The notes: generated by a model from the sequence alone, not told the origin. A stretch of 64,000 bases of DNA from Sternotherus odoratus (GCA_032164245.1 JAVMKO010000003.1:39496890-39560889); one strand, 5' to 3'; positions 25,001 through 39,100 are shown, counted from the first letter of the stretch. Numbers and translations: made by a program.

Positions 25001-28000
25001 CCCAATAATAAATAGGCCCAGTTCCTAGAGCTGTGCCAACATTGCTGCTGCCAGAAACAAAGAAGCAAACTAAAATGCCGCATTCATTTAAACTCCCCCA
25101 TTAGCAACAGAGGAAATTAACTGGCGAGTATGGGGGACAATGTTTGCCAAATGGGAAAAGTCTCAAAATCAATAGGAAATAAAAAGTTGTTTTCCAGCTT
25201 TCTAAGGGGATTTCACAAATGGAAAAGTTTTCTCTGAAACAAAAAGGCGAAGAGAACTCAAGCTAAGAAATTTTCTTGAAATGACTTTTTTTAAAAGAAT
25301 TTACTGAAATGTTAAACCCTCTTTCCCTGGCAGAGGCTGACATGATAAAAATACTATCTTTTCTAAGTGATTTCTTTTTTTAAATCAGCCTTTAAAAATT
25401 CCTTTGTTTTCTGAATAATTTGAAACTCTTAACTTATTCGTAACAATATCTGTATTTCTCTTCTGTGCTTCCTAATGCAGTCTTATTCTGTTCAAGGCTA
25501 TCCATTTAAAAAAAAACTTTAATCTACTCTTGGATATAGCAGGTGAAGCAGAACTCAATTCTAGCATGATGTTCACGGTGCTGATCTCTGAAAAGTATAT
25601 AAATTGAATGTAACTATGGTAGTGATGCTGACAGCAAACAGGAGATCTGACCATATCCTTTCACGTCTGTATGACAACCAGAGTTGTGATTGCTAGACAA
25701 AATAGGATCACTTCAGATCAAATATACAATATGAGAAAACCATCCACCCACAATAATCTCATTCTAAACATTTTCATAAACACAATGAATAAAATTATAT
25801 AGTTATAATCCATACTGCAAGTAATAGCCCCTTCTAATAATACACATGAGGAAAATTGCTGGTTACATATATAAGCTACCAATAGAAAGGTCCCTGTGCA
25901 AACATTTTAAGATCTTACAGATCTGGGGCACTGTGTCAAGGATTTTTATTCCATAAAAGAAACTCGGACCTTGGGACAGATCTTTTATCAGTCTTTGAAG
26001 GGAAACTGTATCCCTTTCCCACAAAAAAGCACACCTTTTTTTAAAACAAAAATACTCCACTCAAAGGGTGAAATTTGCCATGATGATGAGAACACAAGGA
26101 CTAGCATTATTCAGGTCTTTAACATGAGGGGTACCTTCTCTTGTCCCTTTGCACAGGGATGAATGTCGCCCTCTATGAATAAACTCAAAGCTATATGTAT
26201 AGCCATCTATCTATACATAAAAAATGGAAATTCATTTGGAAAGATTTTGAAGCTTTAGATTTCTGAAATGAAATAAATGGACCTATTTTTCTTTCCATGT
26301 CTTAGTGCAGCATTCTTTCATATTAAAAATTGAAACATTCATTTGTATTTATGACTCTGCGGCTATGAGAGAGTTTAGCCGCCATGGGAAAAGCTGTACT
26401 CCTTCTGCATGAGGCCAAATTCCAGACCTGGTCATGTCTACCCTGGGGATTGGCCCTAATTACAGCTTTCGATACAGCTGCATCTCTGCAACCCCTAGTG
26501 TCAATAGTCGATATTGATACTGGTGGAGCTTACTCCAGTTTCAAGCAGGAATAAGCTTCATCAGTGTAAACAGGATTTTTGCCCATCACTCTAGGTTTCC
26601 TCCAGTGCAATTATTCTATTGGCTGGACACCAACAGTTGCAATCAAGGCTAAATCCTCAATGCAAATCCCTGATTGCTACCCTCAAATTGTGACATGGTT
26701 GTAGGGTAGTATCTGAAATATCTAGCAGTTTTCTGTCATTGCTCTTGTTGCAGGAACATATAGGAAGTGATGATGAGTGCAGAAAGTGTCATCAAACCCA
26801 ATTTTTGAATTAGAGCATGTGAAATAGCCACCTCTACCCCGAGCAGTCCAATTGCAGGCCAATTCTAGGATGCCATCAAGCTCCAACAACTGACACACAC
26901 TTTATGCTATGCAATAAAGTAAGGCCCTTAAATCGAAAGACAATTTAATTAATCAATGTAGGCCATTCCTTAAACATTATAAGACCTCTGAAATAGGGAT
27001 TAACTGTACTATAATATACAGCACTACAAAAAAGGCAATCCCACCAACTGCATCGATCAGTCTGAAAACATTTGGAAGTGAACAGTATTGCTTTTCTGGG
27101 GGTGGGAAGAGGTGACACCAAATGCTGAGAATTGTATTATGTGAAAGGCAGGTGAAAATTCAAATAAATTCTTGAACTTTTGCCCTAAGAAACATCTACA
27201 GCAGTTTGATAATATGTCTGCACTTTTATACAAGACAGATTTAATGGCTGGGATGAAGGAAGGTTGTATTTTTCTCCTGCTTTCTGTTTGCTTCATGACC
27301 TGATATAAGTCTCTAACTCAACCATAGGATTTATATAAAATTCCATCAAAAATGCATTGGCAAATCTATATATATAAAAGTCAAATGGTGTATGCGTGCG
27401 TGCGTGCATGCATGTATGTACGTTCCCTTACTCCTTCCACACCGTTTGAGCTAGAGACTTGAAATTTGGTACAGTTATAGGCTTTAGGGTCCTAATCAGG
27501 GTAAGAATCGAAATTTTTTCAAATCTCACCTCTGACACCCCCTATGGGTGAAATTCTTTAAAGCCCATTCACATCAGCTGGGCAGCAGGTTAACACCTGC
27601 TGTTCTCTGTAACATAGTTATGATGTAATAATACCCCCCTCCAACGGACCCCGCACTCGCTCAGCTCTCTCCCCCCCTCCAACGGCCCCCCCACTCGCTC
27701 AGCTCTCTCCCCGCTCCCCCCTCCAACGGCCGCCGCACTCGCTCAGCTCTCTCCCCCCTCAGATAAGAATCAAAAAATTTTTAAATCTCACCCCCCTCCC
27801 CTCCTCCAATGGCCCCCGCACTTGCTCAGCTCTCTTCCCCCCTCCCCCTCCCCAATGCCCCCCCCCACTCGCTCAGCTCTCTCCCCCCTCAGGTAAGAAT
27901 CGAAAATTTTTAAAATCTCACCACTCTCCCCCCACTCCAGCGCCCCCCCCCACTCGCTCAGCTCTCTCCCCCTCCCCCCCCCCCCGACGGACCCGAGCAA

Positions 28001-31000
28001 CACCGGGTATTTTTGCTAGTATATATAAAGAGCTTCTGTTGTAGCATTTGAGAGGAAGCAGCTGGGGAGGGAAAGAAAGTGATTTAAGTTTCCCCAGCAG
28101 TTCTGAAGGAACAATTGTAAAAGGGTCCTGTACCATGGTGAAAGGGGACAGGGGCAATGGAGTAGCTCTATCAGGAATGATTATATGTCTAATTAAGAAG
28201 GGTAATCTAATTCACCCTCTACTGGACTATCAACAACAACAACAAATACAAAGATGCAAACCCTCCACTAGCATACAAGTCAAATGCACTTTTGACCAAC
28301 TCCAGTTTGTCTAAGTCACTCTTGGTCCCTCTTTTCTTCCATATAATGAAATTGTTTCAGTTATTAATTTTGCTAAAAAATAAATAACCAGATTGCTTTA
28401 AATTAGCCCCTAGGATGCTCAGCCTGGGCCCCTCAGATATTTAGTCCCCTTCACAGACACTATTTACCTATTTTCTTTGTGGAGAACGGTGGGTGTTGAA
28501 CTGTTTTGGGGGCTGCAGGATTATTTAGCTGTTTTGTAGGCTGCCTTTTCCTTTGTTTTAGATTGCGGGCATACCCAGAAGGGAGGAGTGTCTCCCTAAG
28601 GTTTATAGCTGGGACACCATACCCCACACTCCAAACCAACACTCTAGTGACAGCCAGAAGGGACAGCTGGGATGAGACAGATGCCCACCCGCACCACATG
28701 GGGGTTCTCTAGCGGTACAGCCTATGACGAGTAGTGGAACAATGTGGGCATTTGCTTTCCAACCCTGACCCCAGGAAGCCCACGCATAAGAAACAGAACC
28801 TAAACAGCTGAATCCAGAGCAGCAGTGTGAGAGTCTGAGGGAGAGCCAATGACAGCAGGCAATCCAGCAACCGCAATTCTAGAAGCAACTGTTGCGGCAG
28901 TGGGCTGCTCAATAACAGTTGCCGACAATGAGGCCAAATTCCAGACAATGGCCCAACAGGAAGTTCTGTAACAAAACCTGGTACTGATAGAGCTACAGTC
29001 TGCCAGGTCAGCAACAGGTCCAGCAGCTGGGGGTCATGAGCCCAGGGCTTGTGCTTCCACCAGCACTGCTGAAGCTCACTAAAATGAGGCCTGATGATGA
29101 CCCTGAAGCTTTCTCAACCACTTTTGAGTAAGTGGCAGGAGCCTCCCAGTGGCCTTCAGAGCACTGGATCTTTATGCTGGCCTCCTTCTTGGCTGGCCCA
29201 ACCCAGACACCCTACCACAGGCTTGATCCTGTGGCTGCATGGGATTACACACTGGTTAAGGCTATCATCCAGGACTTTCTTGATATCAGTGAGGAGATGC
29301 ACTACTACCACTTCCAGACAGAAACTTATGCCCATGGAGCTCAATGATATGCAGTGGCCCAAAAACCAGAGGGCTATTGCTGGTGGTAGTTACAGATGGT
29401 GTAGCAGAGCTGTGTTTAAATTAATCGAACAAAATTAATATTGATGGAGCTGTTCAGACAAATACTCCCCACTAGGGGATGAGAGGGAATATTCAGGGAC
29501 TTTAACTGATGCATTCCAGTTGATGGAAAATGTTATGTCAACTAAGGAATCCCCAGAGATGGGAAGGGAAGGGGACCATTGAATACTAAGAAGCTCACCC
29601 AGCCTGATGTAAAGCCCAGTCAAGGGAGAGCACCTTCTGCTGGTCAAGATCAAGTACCCTCATATTCAGCCTTCTAACAGTTAGGTTGACAGCCCCCATC
29701 CCTGGTTCTGGGCAAGCCACAGTGACAGGCTGGGAAGGGTCTGTAGGAAACCTTAGGGATCAATGGGATGTAAATCTGTTGGAGTTCAGATGTAGTAAGA
29801 TTTTGGTGCAGAGTCCCTTGACCAAGGCAGAGGCAACCCCAAGTGATACAATTTTCCTCCAGTGTATTCACAAGGATAAGAAGGACTACCACCGTAGACA
29901 TCTCCAGTAACAGTGGGACAGTGTACGAATTCCCTCACAGTATCTCTGTTCTTGACATTGGCCAACACTGTTGTTATTGGTTGGGGTAGGTGATACTTTC
30001 AAGAAATTATCTGCAAGCTACAAAAACTGGAGGCAGTGACAGGTCTTGGACCACTGGGACTAGAAGAGTTAGGAGAACCAGCTGACTCTCTTCCGGGGGA
30101 GTTCAAAGGCCCCTAGATATGCATCCAGGTCACAAACAGAAGTAGTAACCAAAAAATTGCAGTGCTGGATTAGAATCCCTGATTTGTGGCACAGACTTTG
30201 TCTAACAAAGGGGAAGGCTCTATGTTGAACCACGTTTACAATCAAATTGCTTTTGTGAATGGTGAGGTGGGAGAATGCCCAACACCTGAGACACGACCCC
30301 TATTTTATACTCTGGACAGAATTCCTGTACTGCCTTGACCATGATAACCAAACTGGGAAGTGAGGACCCTATTATTGCTCTCCTGCAGGAGCGGGCACTC
30401 CTGCAGCTAGAATGTGACACCCCTTGTGCTGGGAACTTTGGCTTGGCAAAGACCTTGTCCTGTGCATTGGCCCACTTTTAGTGGCCTAGCATCCACCAAG
30501 AGATCAGAGAATGCTATGCCTCTTGTCCTGAGTGCCAATTAACCACCCCAAAGTGCATCCCAAAAGGCCCCCTTGATTCCACTCCCCTGATCAAAACTCC
30601 CTTCAAGCAAATTGAGATGGCTATGGTGAGTTCCCTGGTGAAAAACTGGTAGGATACCAATACTTTCTTGTAACTGTATACCAAACCACATAGTACACAG
30701 AGGCCATCATGCTATGCTCCACAAAGGTGACAGTAGTCCTGCTGGAACTCATGAAACACTTATTGATTAGGGATTAGGGGAATAACTTTACAACCCAGGT
30801 AATGCAGGAGCTATGCTCCTATTGATGATCATGTCACTATGACCTCTATGATATGCAGATAAGAAAGGTTAGTTGAGAGATTCAACAAAACCTGAAGGAG
30901 ATGCAGTTTGTGGCCTCCAATTCCAGGCATTGGGACCAGCTACTTCAACCCCTCTTGTTTGCTATAAGGGAGGTACCACAAGTTTCCACCATATTCTCTC

Positions 31001-34000
31001 CTTTTGAACTGTTATAGTCTTAAGGAAGACTAGACCTCTTATGGGAGGTCTGGGAAGAGAAGGACCCAAAGGTGACCAATACAGTCCTGTACGCTATCCA
31101 ACTCAGAGAGCACCTCAAGAAGTGGGGAGCTTTTTCTCATGAAAACCTGTTGCAGGACTAACAAGTGCAACAACAAACATACAATCAGGGTGCACACCTA
31201 TGGACTGTCCAACTTAAGGACCATATACTATTTTATTGTTTCCCAGCAAGTTGCTAGCCAGGTGTCAAGGACTTTTTAAAGTGGGCTTTTTTTGGTCATC
31301 CTTGTGGACAACAATGTCCATCTGCCCAGGAGGCAAACTGAAACTAGGTTCTACTATGTGAACCTGCATAAGCATGGAAAACCACAGAAGGGTGTTAACT
31401 GCTTATCCATCTGAGCCAGAGGTGGGGCCTCAAGTGACAGTTCCCCAAGAGCCAATGCAAGTAAAGATGGGAGACCTGAACTCCTACCTGAACAAAAAGC
31501 TCAGGTTTTACCCCTTGAAGCCTTCCCCCATGTACTCCTCTCTGCACCTGTCAGGATCCAGCTGATACACCACCACACTGAGAAAGTCCTGCAACAGCAA
31601 ATTAAGGAGAACCCTCAGCCCTTACCTTGGATGATGTGGGAGACCATCTCAGAGGAGTTTCAAGCAATACTGGATCTAGGCGTAGTCAAAGAATCCCAAA
31701 GTGACTGGCAAAGTTCCATCATTCTTTTCTCAAAACCGAATGCGCTTCTGCATAGACTTCTGAAAAGTGAATGTGATCTTGAAATCTGATGTGTATACAA
31801 TCTGATGTGGACAAATTGGAGAGAGTCCAGCGGAATGAAAATGATTAGGGGGCTGGAGCACATGACTTACGAGGAGAGACTGAAGGAACTGGGGTTATTT
31901 AGTATGCAGAAGAGTGAGGGGGGATTTGATAGCAGCCTTCAACTATCTGAAGGGAAGTTCCAAAGAGGATGGAGCTTGGCTGTTCTCAGTGGTAGCTGAT
32001 GACAGAACAAGAAGCAATGGTCTCAAGTTGCAGTGGGGGAGGTCTACATTGGATACTAGGAAACACTATTTCACTGTGGTAGGGGGGAGAAACACTGGGA
32101 GGTGGTGGAATCTCCATCCTTAGAGGTTTGTAAGGCCCAGCTTGACAAAACCTTGGTTGGATGATTGAGTTGGTGTTGGTCCTGCTTTGAGCACGGAATT
32201 GGACTAGATGACCTCCTGAGATCTCTTCCAACTCTAATATTCTATGATTCTATGATTAAATGGATCAGCTATTGGAATGTCCAGGGCCTATCAGGTACAG
32301 CAGTACTTAAGATCTTATAAAAGGGTTTTAACAGATCCCCTTCTCAACTGCAATGCAAGAAAAAAACAGTCTTCTCAACACTCTTCATGCTTTTGCACTT
32401 CAAATAACGTCCTTCAGCTTACATGATGATGCTGCAAATTTTCAACATTTAATGAATCTGGGGCTCAGACTGGGATGAGTTCCTGCAACAAATATGAGCT
32501 GTTCTCAAATCACTGGCTGAAGCAGGTCTCACGGCCAATCCTAATGCAAACTGGTGAATAAAGACGCCACTAACTGGGTTATAATATGGGAGGAGGACAA
32601 TTTAGGACACTAATTAGCCAAGTGCAGGCATTGGTGTCTTGTCCTTTACTTGAACAAAGAAACAGGTAAGATGCTTCCTTGAGCTAGCAGGCTATTACAG
32701 GCAATTTATTCCTGATTTCACAACCATCGTGGTCCCTCTGATGAACTTAAGAAAAGATTGTAGCCCGAAAAACATCCACTGGAGTGACAACTGTGAAAAG
32801 GCTCTTAACACCTTGAAAAATTGATTATGCTAGAAACCAGTCCACTTCGCTCTGCATTTCTCAATAATTCGTTTTGTAGACAAACAACTCAGATATAGGC
32901 CTGGGTTCTGTATGTCACAGGAAGTGAATGTTGAGGATCTTAAATGTACTTAAGATTTAATGTCAAGAATCAGAGAGGTAGCTGTGTTAGTCTGGAATAG
33001 CAGAGGTAACAAAGAGTCCTGTGGCATCTTAAAGACTAACTAAAGTATTGAAGCATAAGCTTTCGTGGGCTAATACCCACTGCTTGCATCTGACAAAGTG
33101 GGTATTAGCCCACGAAAGCTTATGCTTCAATACTTTAGTTAGTCTTTAAGGTGCCACGGGACTCTTTGTTACTTAAGATTTAATGTACTTAAATAGGAAG
33201 CTGTTCCTCAGTGAGAAGGCCTACGCCATGATTGAAAAGGAGGCACTAGCAGTCATGGGTATAGTCCATAGAGTTCCCTTAGATATTATTTATTAGTAAT
33301 CTCTTTCCCTCATTGTAGACCGCACACTCCTCTAGTGGCTAAAAACCATGATTGCAAAGAACCCTCACATTATACCAGGGGTGGGCAAACTTTTTGACCC
33401 GTGGGCCACATTGGGGTTAAAAATCATGCGAAGAGCCGGGTAGGGAAGGCCGTGCCTCCCCGAACAGCCTGACCCCACCCCTTATCCAACCGCCACCCAC
33501 TTCCCGCCCCCTGACTGCCTGCCCCAGAACCCCTGACCCATCCAACTCCCCTGCTCCTTGTCCCCTGATCGCCCCTTCCAGAGACCTCCCCCACTCTAAC
33601 CTTCCCCCCAGGACCCCACCCTCTATCTAAGCCCCCCTCTTCTTTGTTCCCTGACTGCCCTCTCCTGAGACCCCATCACCCTAACCACCACCCCCTGGAA
33701 CCCCACCCCCAATCTAAGCCCCCATGCTTTGTTCCCTCACTACCACCTCCCAAGATACCCCCCCCCCACAACCCCACCACCTAGTCCCCCCCTTCTTACC
33801 ATACTCAGCCAGGCGCTCCAGCGCTCGCCGCGCTGGGCCGAGCCGGCAGCCTGGGAGCATGGGGCCCAGTGGCTTCCCGCCCTCGGACAGCCACCGGCCA
33901 GGGAGCACGGGGCCCCATAGCACACCGCGCTGGGCCCAGTCCCAGCCAGAGAGGACGGGGCCCTGTGGCATGCTGTGCTCGGCCCAGCCCCCAGGCCTGT

Positions 34001-36150
34001 AGTTTGCCCACACCTGCATTATACTGTGGTATTTAGTTCTCCAATCCAAATGTTCTACCGTGCAACGTCATGCCCGAGCAAAACAGAGCATTATAGACTT
34101 CTTTACACAGGAAATAGGGGAATTAGGATCTGATGGTGGATCCTGAGTTCTGTCATGATCACCCCAGTCAGGAACGAGTTAAATAACTCTGCTGGGCGTA
34201 ATCAATCCCAGCCTGGTGCACCTGTAAAGCCTGTCAAATGTGGAGCGGAACATCTCCTTAAAAGGGAGGATCAAACCCCAGTGGAGGGTGGCATTCAGAG
34301 GGAAGCAAAGCTAGAGCTCCTTGGCCTCACAGAGCAGGGGGCTACTTACCCATATAGCTGCTGAAGAGCTGCTGCCACCTGGACTCTCTTAAGAGGTAGA
34401 GTGACCACTTTTACTTTGCTTTGCTTTTCATTAGAGCCCAAGACGCCCAGCCTGAGCCTCTCAGACACTTGGGGGAGTTAGGAACCCAGTTCTCTTCACT
34501 GAGACCATTTACCTCTGTGCTCTCCAAGGAACAGTGGGATGAGCCCAGACTGTGGGCTGCTGGATTATTTTGTTTGCCTTTTCTTTTATTTCAGACTGCA
34601 ATCATACCTATGAGGGGGGGAATGCATGCCTAAGACTTGCAGTTGAGAGACTGCACTCCAACTCAGTGCCACAGTGACACCTAGAGCCAGAGAGGGTCGT
34701 TGGGGATGAGACAGGTCACCCTCATACCAAGGGGTTGCATTAGCTGTACCACCTATGACACCCGGCCTGTTACTTTACTTCATGTGAAAAGGCATGGCAA
34801 TTAGTGTAATTCACATCTTCAGTCCGTTTATTTTCACATACCTCATTGCAATAGTCTCACTCCCATACTAAAGCTTTGCATTGAACATGCAATTAACAGA
34901 TTAGCTTCTGAAACTGCTACCATGTAGCAGGCTTGTCCTTGTAAAGTGGGTAGAAGTGCAAGTTTTCTTGCAAGCACTTCCATTTGTATATTGCCACCTA
35001 CACCAGGAGGAAAGTGCTCTGTGGTGGTATGATTTCAAAATGAAGGACCTGATCCTGCCTTAACAGTGGTTTTTACACCAGCGTAATGTTGCTCTACAGC
35101 AGGGGTCTCAAACTCAAATGACCACGAGGGCCGCATGAGGACTAGTGCACTGGCTCGAGGGCCGCACCACTGACACACACACACACCCTCACTGCCCCAG
35201 CTGTGCCCTCACTCCACCCCTTCCATGAGGACTAGTGCACTGGCCCGAGGGCCGCACCACTGACACACACCCTGCCCTTGCTGCCCCGGCTCCGCCCCCA
35301 CTCCACCCCTTCCAAGAGGTCCCACCCCTGCCCCACCTCCTCCTCTGAGCACACAGCTCCCCATTCCCTCCTGGAAAGCGCTAGGCACCACCAACAGCTG
35401 TTTGGCAAACAAAGCAAGAGCAATCTAGGAAGTCCAGAGCTAGAAACACACGCGGCCCAGCCAGGCAGCAGAGAAGCCTCCACTTCTGGCCCCTCCGTCC
35501 TGCAAACTGCTATGAGGGGACCGGGGGGAGGGGGTGCGCCAGGAAGCTTGGCGGGCCGCAGGGAAGGGCTTTGCGGGCCGCATGTGGCCCCCGGGCCGCA
35601 TGTTTGAGACCCCTGCTCTACAGTTAGTTCCAATTTACACAGGTGTAAGTGAGATCCAAACCAGGGCTCCAAGTCTATCATCAATATCTGGTTCATCCTC
35701 TGTTCAGAAGACAGGCGAATGGATTTAATGATCTAATAGTTCTTTCTGTCTAATGTCTATGACTCATTTAATATACGGTCACAGAGACAGTCACTGACTC
35801 AGACAAAGTGCATCTCTGGTATATCGAGTATCTGATAAGAGTCCTGCAGATACAGGAAGGCTGGATTCAACATGACATCCAAGCCACTTTAACTATTTCT
35901 TAATATCTCACTGAGACACAACTTTTTTCACATTTTCATAAGAAGATTTCCTATAATCTATTCAAAATAACATGAATCAGAGAGGTAGCCGTGTTAGTCT
36001 GGGTTTGCAGAAGCAACAAAGAGTCCTGTGGCACCTTAAAGACTAAGAAAAGTATTGAGGCATAAGTTTCGTGGGGTAGTACCCACGAAAGCGTATGCTT
36101 CAATACTTTTCTGAGTCTTTAAGGTGCCACAGGACTCTTTGTTGCTTCAA

Positions 36151-36185
<35 letters not shown>

Positions 36186-39100
36186 CCCTGGAAGCACATA
36201 CTGCAATTCCTGGGTAGATTCTGCTTTCAAATATATCAGTATAATCCAGAGCAACTCCACTGATGTCAACAGAAGTGCTCCACATTATCACAGATGTAAC
36301 TCAGGTCTGTTCTTGGCCTAGGACATGTAGTAACTCCATTGACATCAGTGATGACACTCTGGATTTACAAGTGTAAATGGGATCAGAATTTGGTCCTCTG
36401 ATTCAGGGTCTTCTGATAAGGAATGGAAGATGTAGGATTAGGCTGACCATGTGTACCGTTTTGAACGGGACAATCCCGTTTTTTTCATATTTCCTGACCG
36501 TCCCATCTTTTTAATATAAAAGTTAATTTTGTCCCGTTTTTTAGGCTGAAAGGCACCAGTGCTGAGACTCCCGGTTTATATTCCCCACCCCGAGGCAGGG
36601 GACCAATCAGAAGGGGGCTCGTTAACTCGCTCGGCCGGCTGCAAACCAATAGAATGAGGGGAACGAGCAAAATGGTCTAAATAGGTTTGTCCCACGCCGG
36701 TGCTTGTAGTTCGGTTTTGAGTAGTGCACTCTGGGAGTTGTAGTCCCCCCCCCCCCGGGGCTGCCTCCGACACGTTCCTGGGGACTGGAGAATGGCAGGA
36801 ACTCTATTGTGGTGTGTGGGGGTGTTGAGAGGGGCAGAGCAGGGTGCTGGGAAGAGGGGAGGAAAGAAGGGGACCCTGGCCAGGGCGCTGTCTTGGAGAG
36901 GGGATCTCCAGGGGGAGAGGGAGTGCTGGGGGTAGGGGATCATGGGAAGTAAATTTAGGAGGGTTAAAAAGGCTGTTTTGGTGGGAGGGGGGTGTCCAGG
37001 GAATGAGAAATGATACTGGAGCCCCAAAGTTCTGGGTGACTGCTCCCAAAATTAAGTATACAGCTAGGTCTCCAAGTGGAAAGGCAGAGCTAGTGTGGGC
37101 CGGGTTTTCCATATCTGTCCTGACCAAGCACCTCTGTCATCTCCTCTTTGGAGCCTAAGGCCCTGCTGTAACCAGTAGATCACATTGCCCCGAATTCTCC
37201 AGACTGTGACTATAACCTGAGTCCTGCATACCCTACCTGGCTCTAAACCACACTGCCCTCCCTTAAGAACGCCACCAGCATCCCACAGGCAGGTGAGTCT
37301 AGCCAGCCCAGCCAGGTTTATGAGCGTCTCCATGTCCAGTGAGTGAGGCTGATGAGGGGGTGTGAGGAGGAAGGCCCCTTTGGAGGCCTAGTGACTGGGG
37401 AAAGCACCGTGCCGGCCGCCATGACACAGACTGAAGCAGCTCTGTCTTTCTTTACTGCCTCTGCTGTGATTTCCTAGCTGTCTATATATAGCTCAGTGCC
37501 GCCAGCTCCAGGCTCCCATCAGATCTTCTTCCATTGCTCCAGCCAGGCTGGGTCAGCCATGGACACTCCCAGCTGACAGCACAGCCTGGCGAGCCAATTG
37601 TTAAATAAAACAAAGGCAAAAGGAAATCACTTCAATCCTTGGGGGGACATGGGCAAAGCTCCTCATCTGCGTGTGTCTGTTCCCAGGGTGGCTGTGGGAG
37701 AGGGGTCCTGGAATTCAGGGCCCACAGCTCGGCTTCCTCCGACTGCGGCGTCATGTCAGGACTCACTGGTGTCTCCATTGCGTACATTTTTTGCATCTGT
37801 GACTTCATGTCTCCTGCTCTGCATTGCTGGGAGGGGGATTCTAAAACAAGCCAAAGCTCCACTGTCACACACGCTGCACCCGGAGGTGCTTCCCTGCCGT
37901 GATCACAAGGCTCCAGCTGTTAGCTGCTGCAGAGCTGACTGCAGTGGAGTGAGGGAGTGGGAGAGACGGGCTGTGGCCTCTCCCGACTCTTCTTTCCTCT
38001 TGCAGGCCATGGCCATCCACGTGCCTCTTGCCCACAGGCAAGGGAGAAAATCCCCAGGATGCCACCGGCTCTCCACAGGCCCCATGTGCCTTTGTGGAGC
38101 CGAGGGCAGCACAGTGGGCTAGACTCCCACCGCCTGGCAAAGAGCCTCTCCCTGGACACTGGAAGCCTTAATCCTCCTCCCTGCAGCCCGGCTCTGAGGC
38201 TCCTGGGATGGCCTCCCTACTGCCTCACAGCCATAGCACAGGCGACCCTACGGCCTCCTGGCGGGCTGGCAGCTGTGGGCAGAGGCCCTGGTGATACAGG
38301 AACAGCACAACCTGCGTTTGCTACTGGCAGAGGGGCAGAGCCAGCTCCCCGCACGGGGCTGCCACCAAAACACTGTCCTGTCTCCGGGCATGAAGTGCCT
38401 CCTCCCCTGCTTCCTCTCAGGGACCGGCCTGGGCCAGGGGCCCTGCCCTTCCCCTGCAGGGCCCGGCTGTGGCTTGCCATGCACTGACCCAGCCAGTGCA
38501 GTCACTCGGTCACAATGCTGCACCTGGAATCTCCACGGCCCTTGGAAGGCCTGATGCACTGAGGGCTCTAACTAGGGGTGTGGGTTCTGGGGTGGGGCCA
38601 GAGAAGAGGGGTTCAGGGTGCAGAAGGGGGTGCTGGGCTGGGGTAGGGAGTTGAGGTACCAGAGAGGGTGAGGGCTGTGACTGGGGGTGCAGGCTCTGGA
38701 GTGGGGCTGGGGATGAGGGGTTTGGGTTGAAGAAGGGGGCTCCAGGCTTGGGGGATGGGGCCGAGGGGTTCAAGTGCAGGAGGGGGCCATGTGTTGAGGC
38801 AGGGGGTTGGGGTGCAGGAGGGGACTCTGGGTTTGGGGGGGGGCTCAGGGTGGGCAGGGGGTTGGGGCGCTGGCTTACCGCAGGCAGCTCCTGTCAGCAG
38901 TGCTGCAGGGCTAAGGCAGGCTAGTTCCTACCTGTCCTGGCACCGCGTTGTGACCCGGAAGCAGCCAGCAGGTCCGGCTCTTAGGCGGGGTGCAGGGGGA
39001 ACAGGAGGCTCCATGTGCTGCTCTCGCCCAAGGCTCTGTCCCCCAGCTCCCATTGGGTACGGTTCCTGGCCAATGGGAGTGTGGAGTCGGTGCTGAGGGT

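Larger units (their letters stand above)
28407..34760 (+). mobile_element. Decayed Ty3-like LTR retrotransposon, integrase before reverse transcriptase (Gmr1-like)
   Basis: It is flanked by a 5'-truncated left LTR and a complete right LTR. In order along the plus strand I see a gag segment (about 29075-29420, in two frames), degenerate intervening sequence, an integrase region (about 30390-31150), the start of reverse transcriptase (about 31560-31790), more RT (about 32260-32860) and RNase H (about 32860-34130). Many stops and frameshifts make it non-functional. Three later insertions split it: CR1 (31799-32257), an inverted short-repeat dimer (32964-33169) and a hAT element (33376-34016). 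Integrase upstream of RT is the order of Gmr1-like vertebrate elements. Confidence 0.8.

Noticed and set aside
37598..38560. Long ORFs on both strands (up to 176 codons) in a GC-rich block
   Set aside because: They overlap in several frames inside a hAT element and have no domains. High GC lowers stop frequency.
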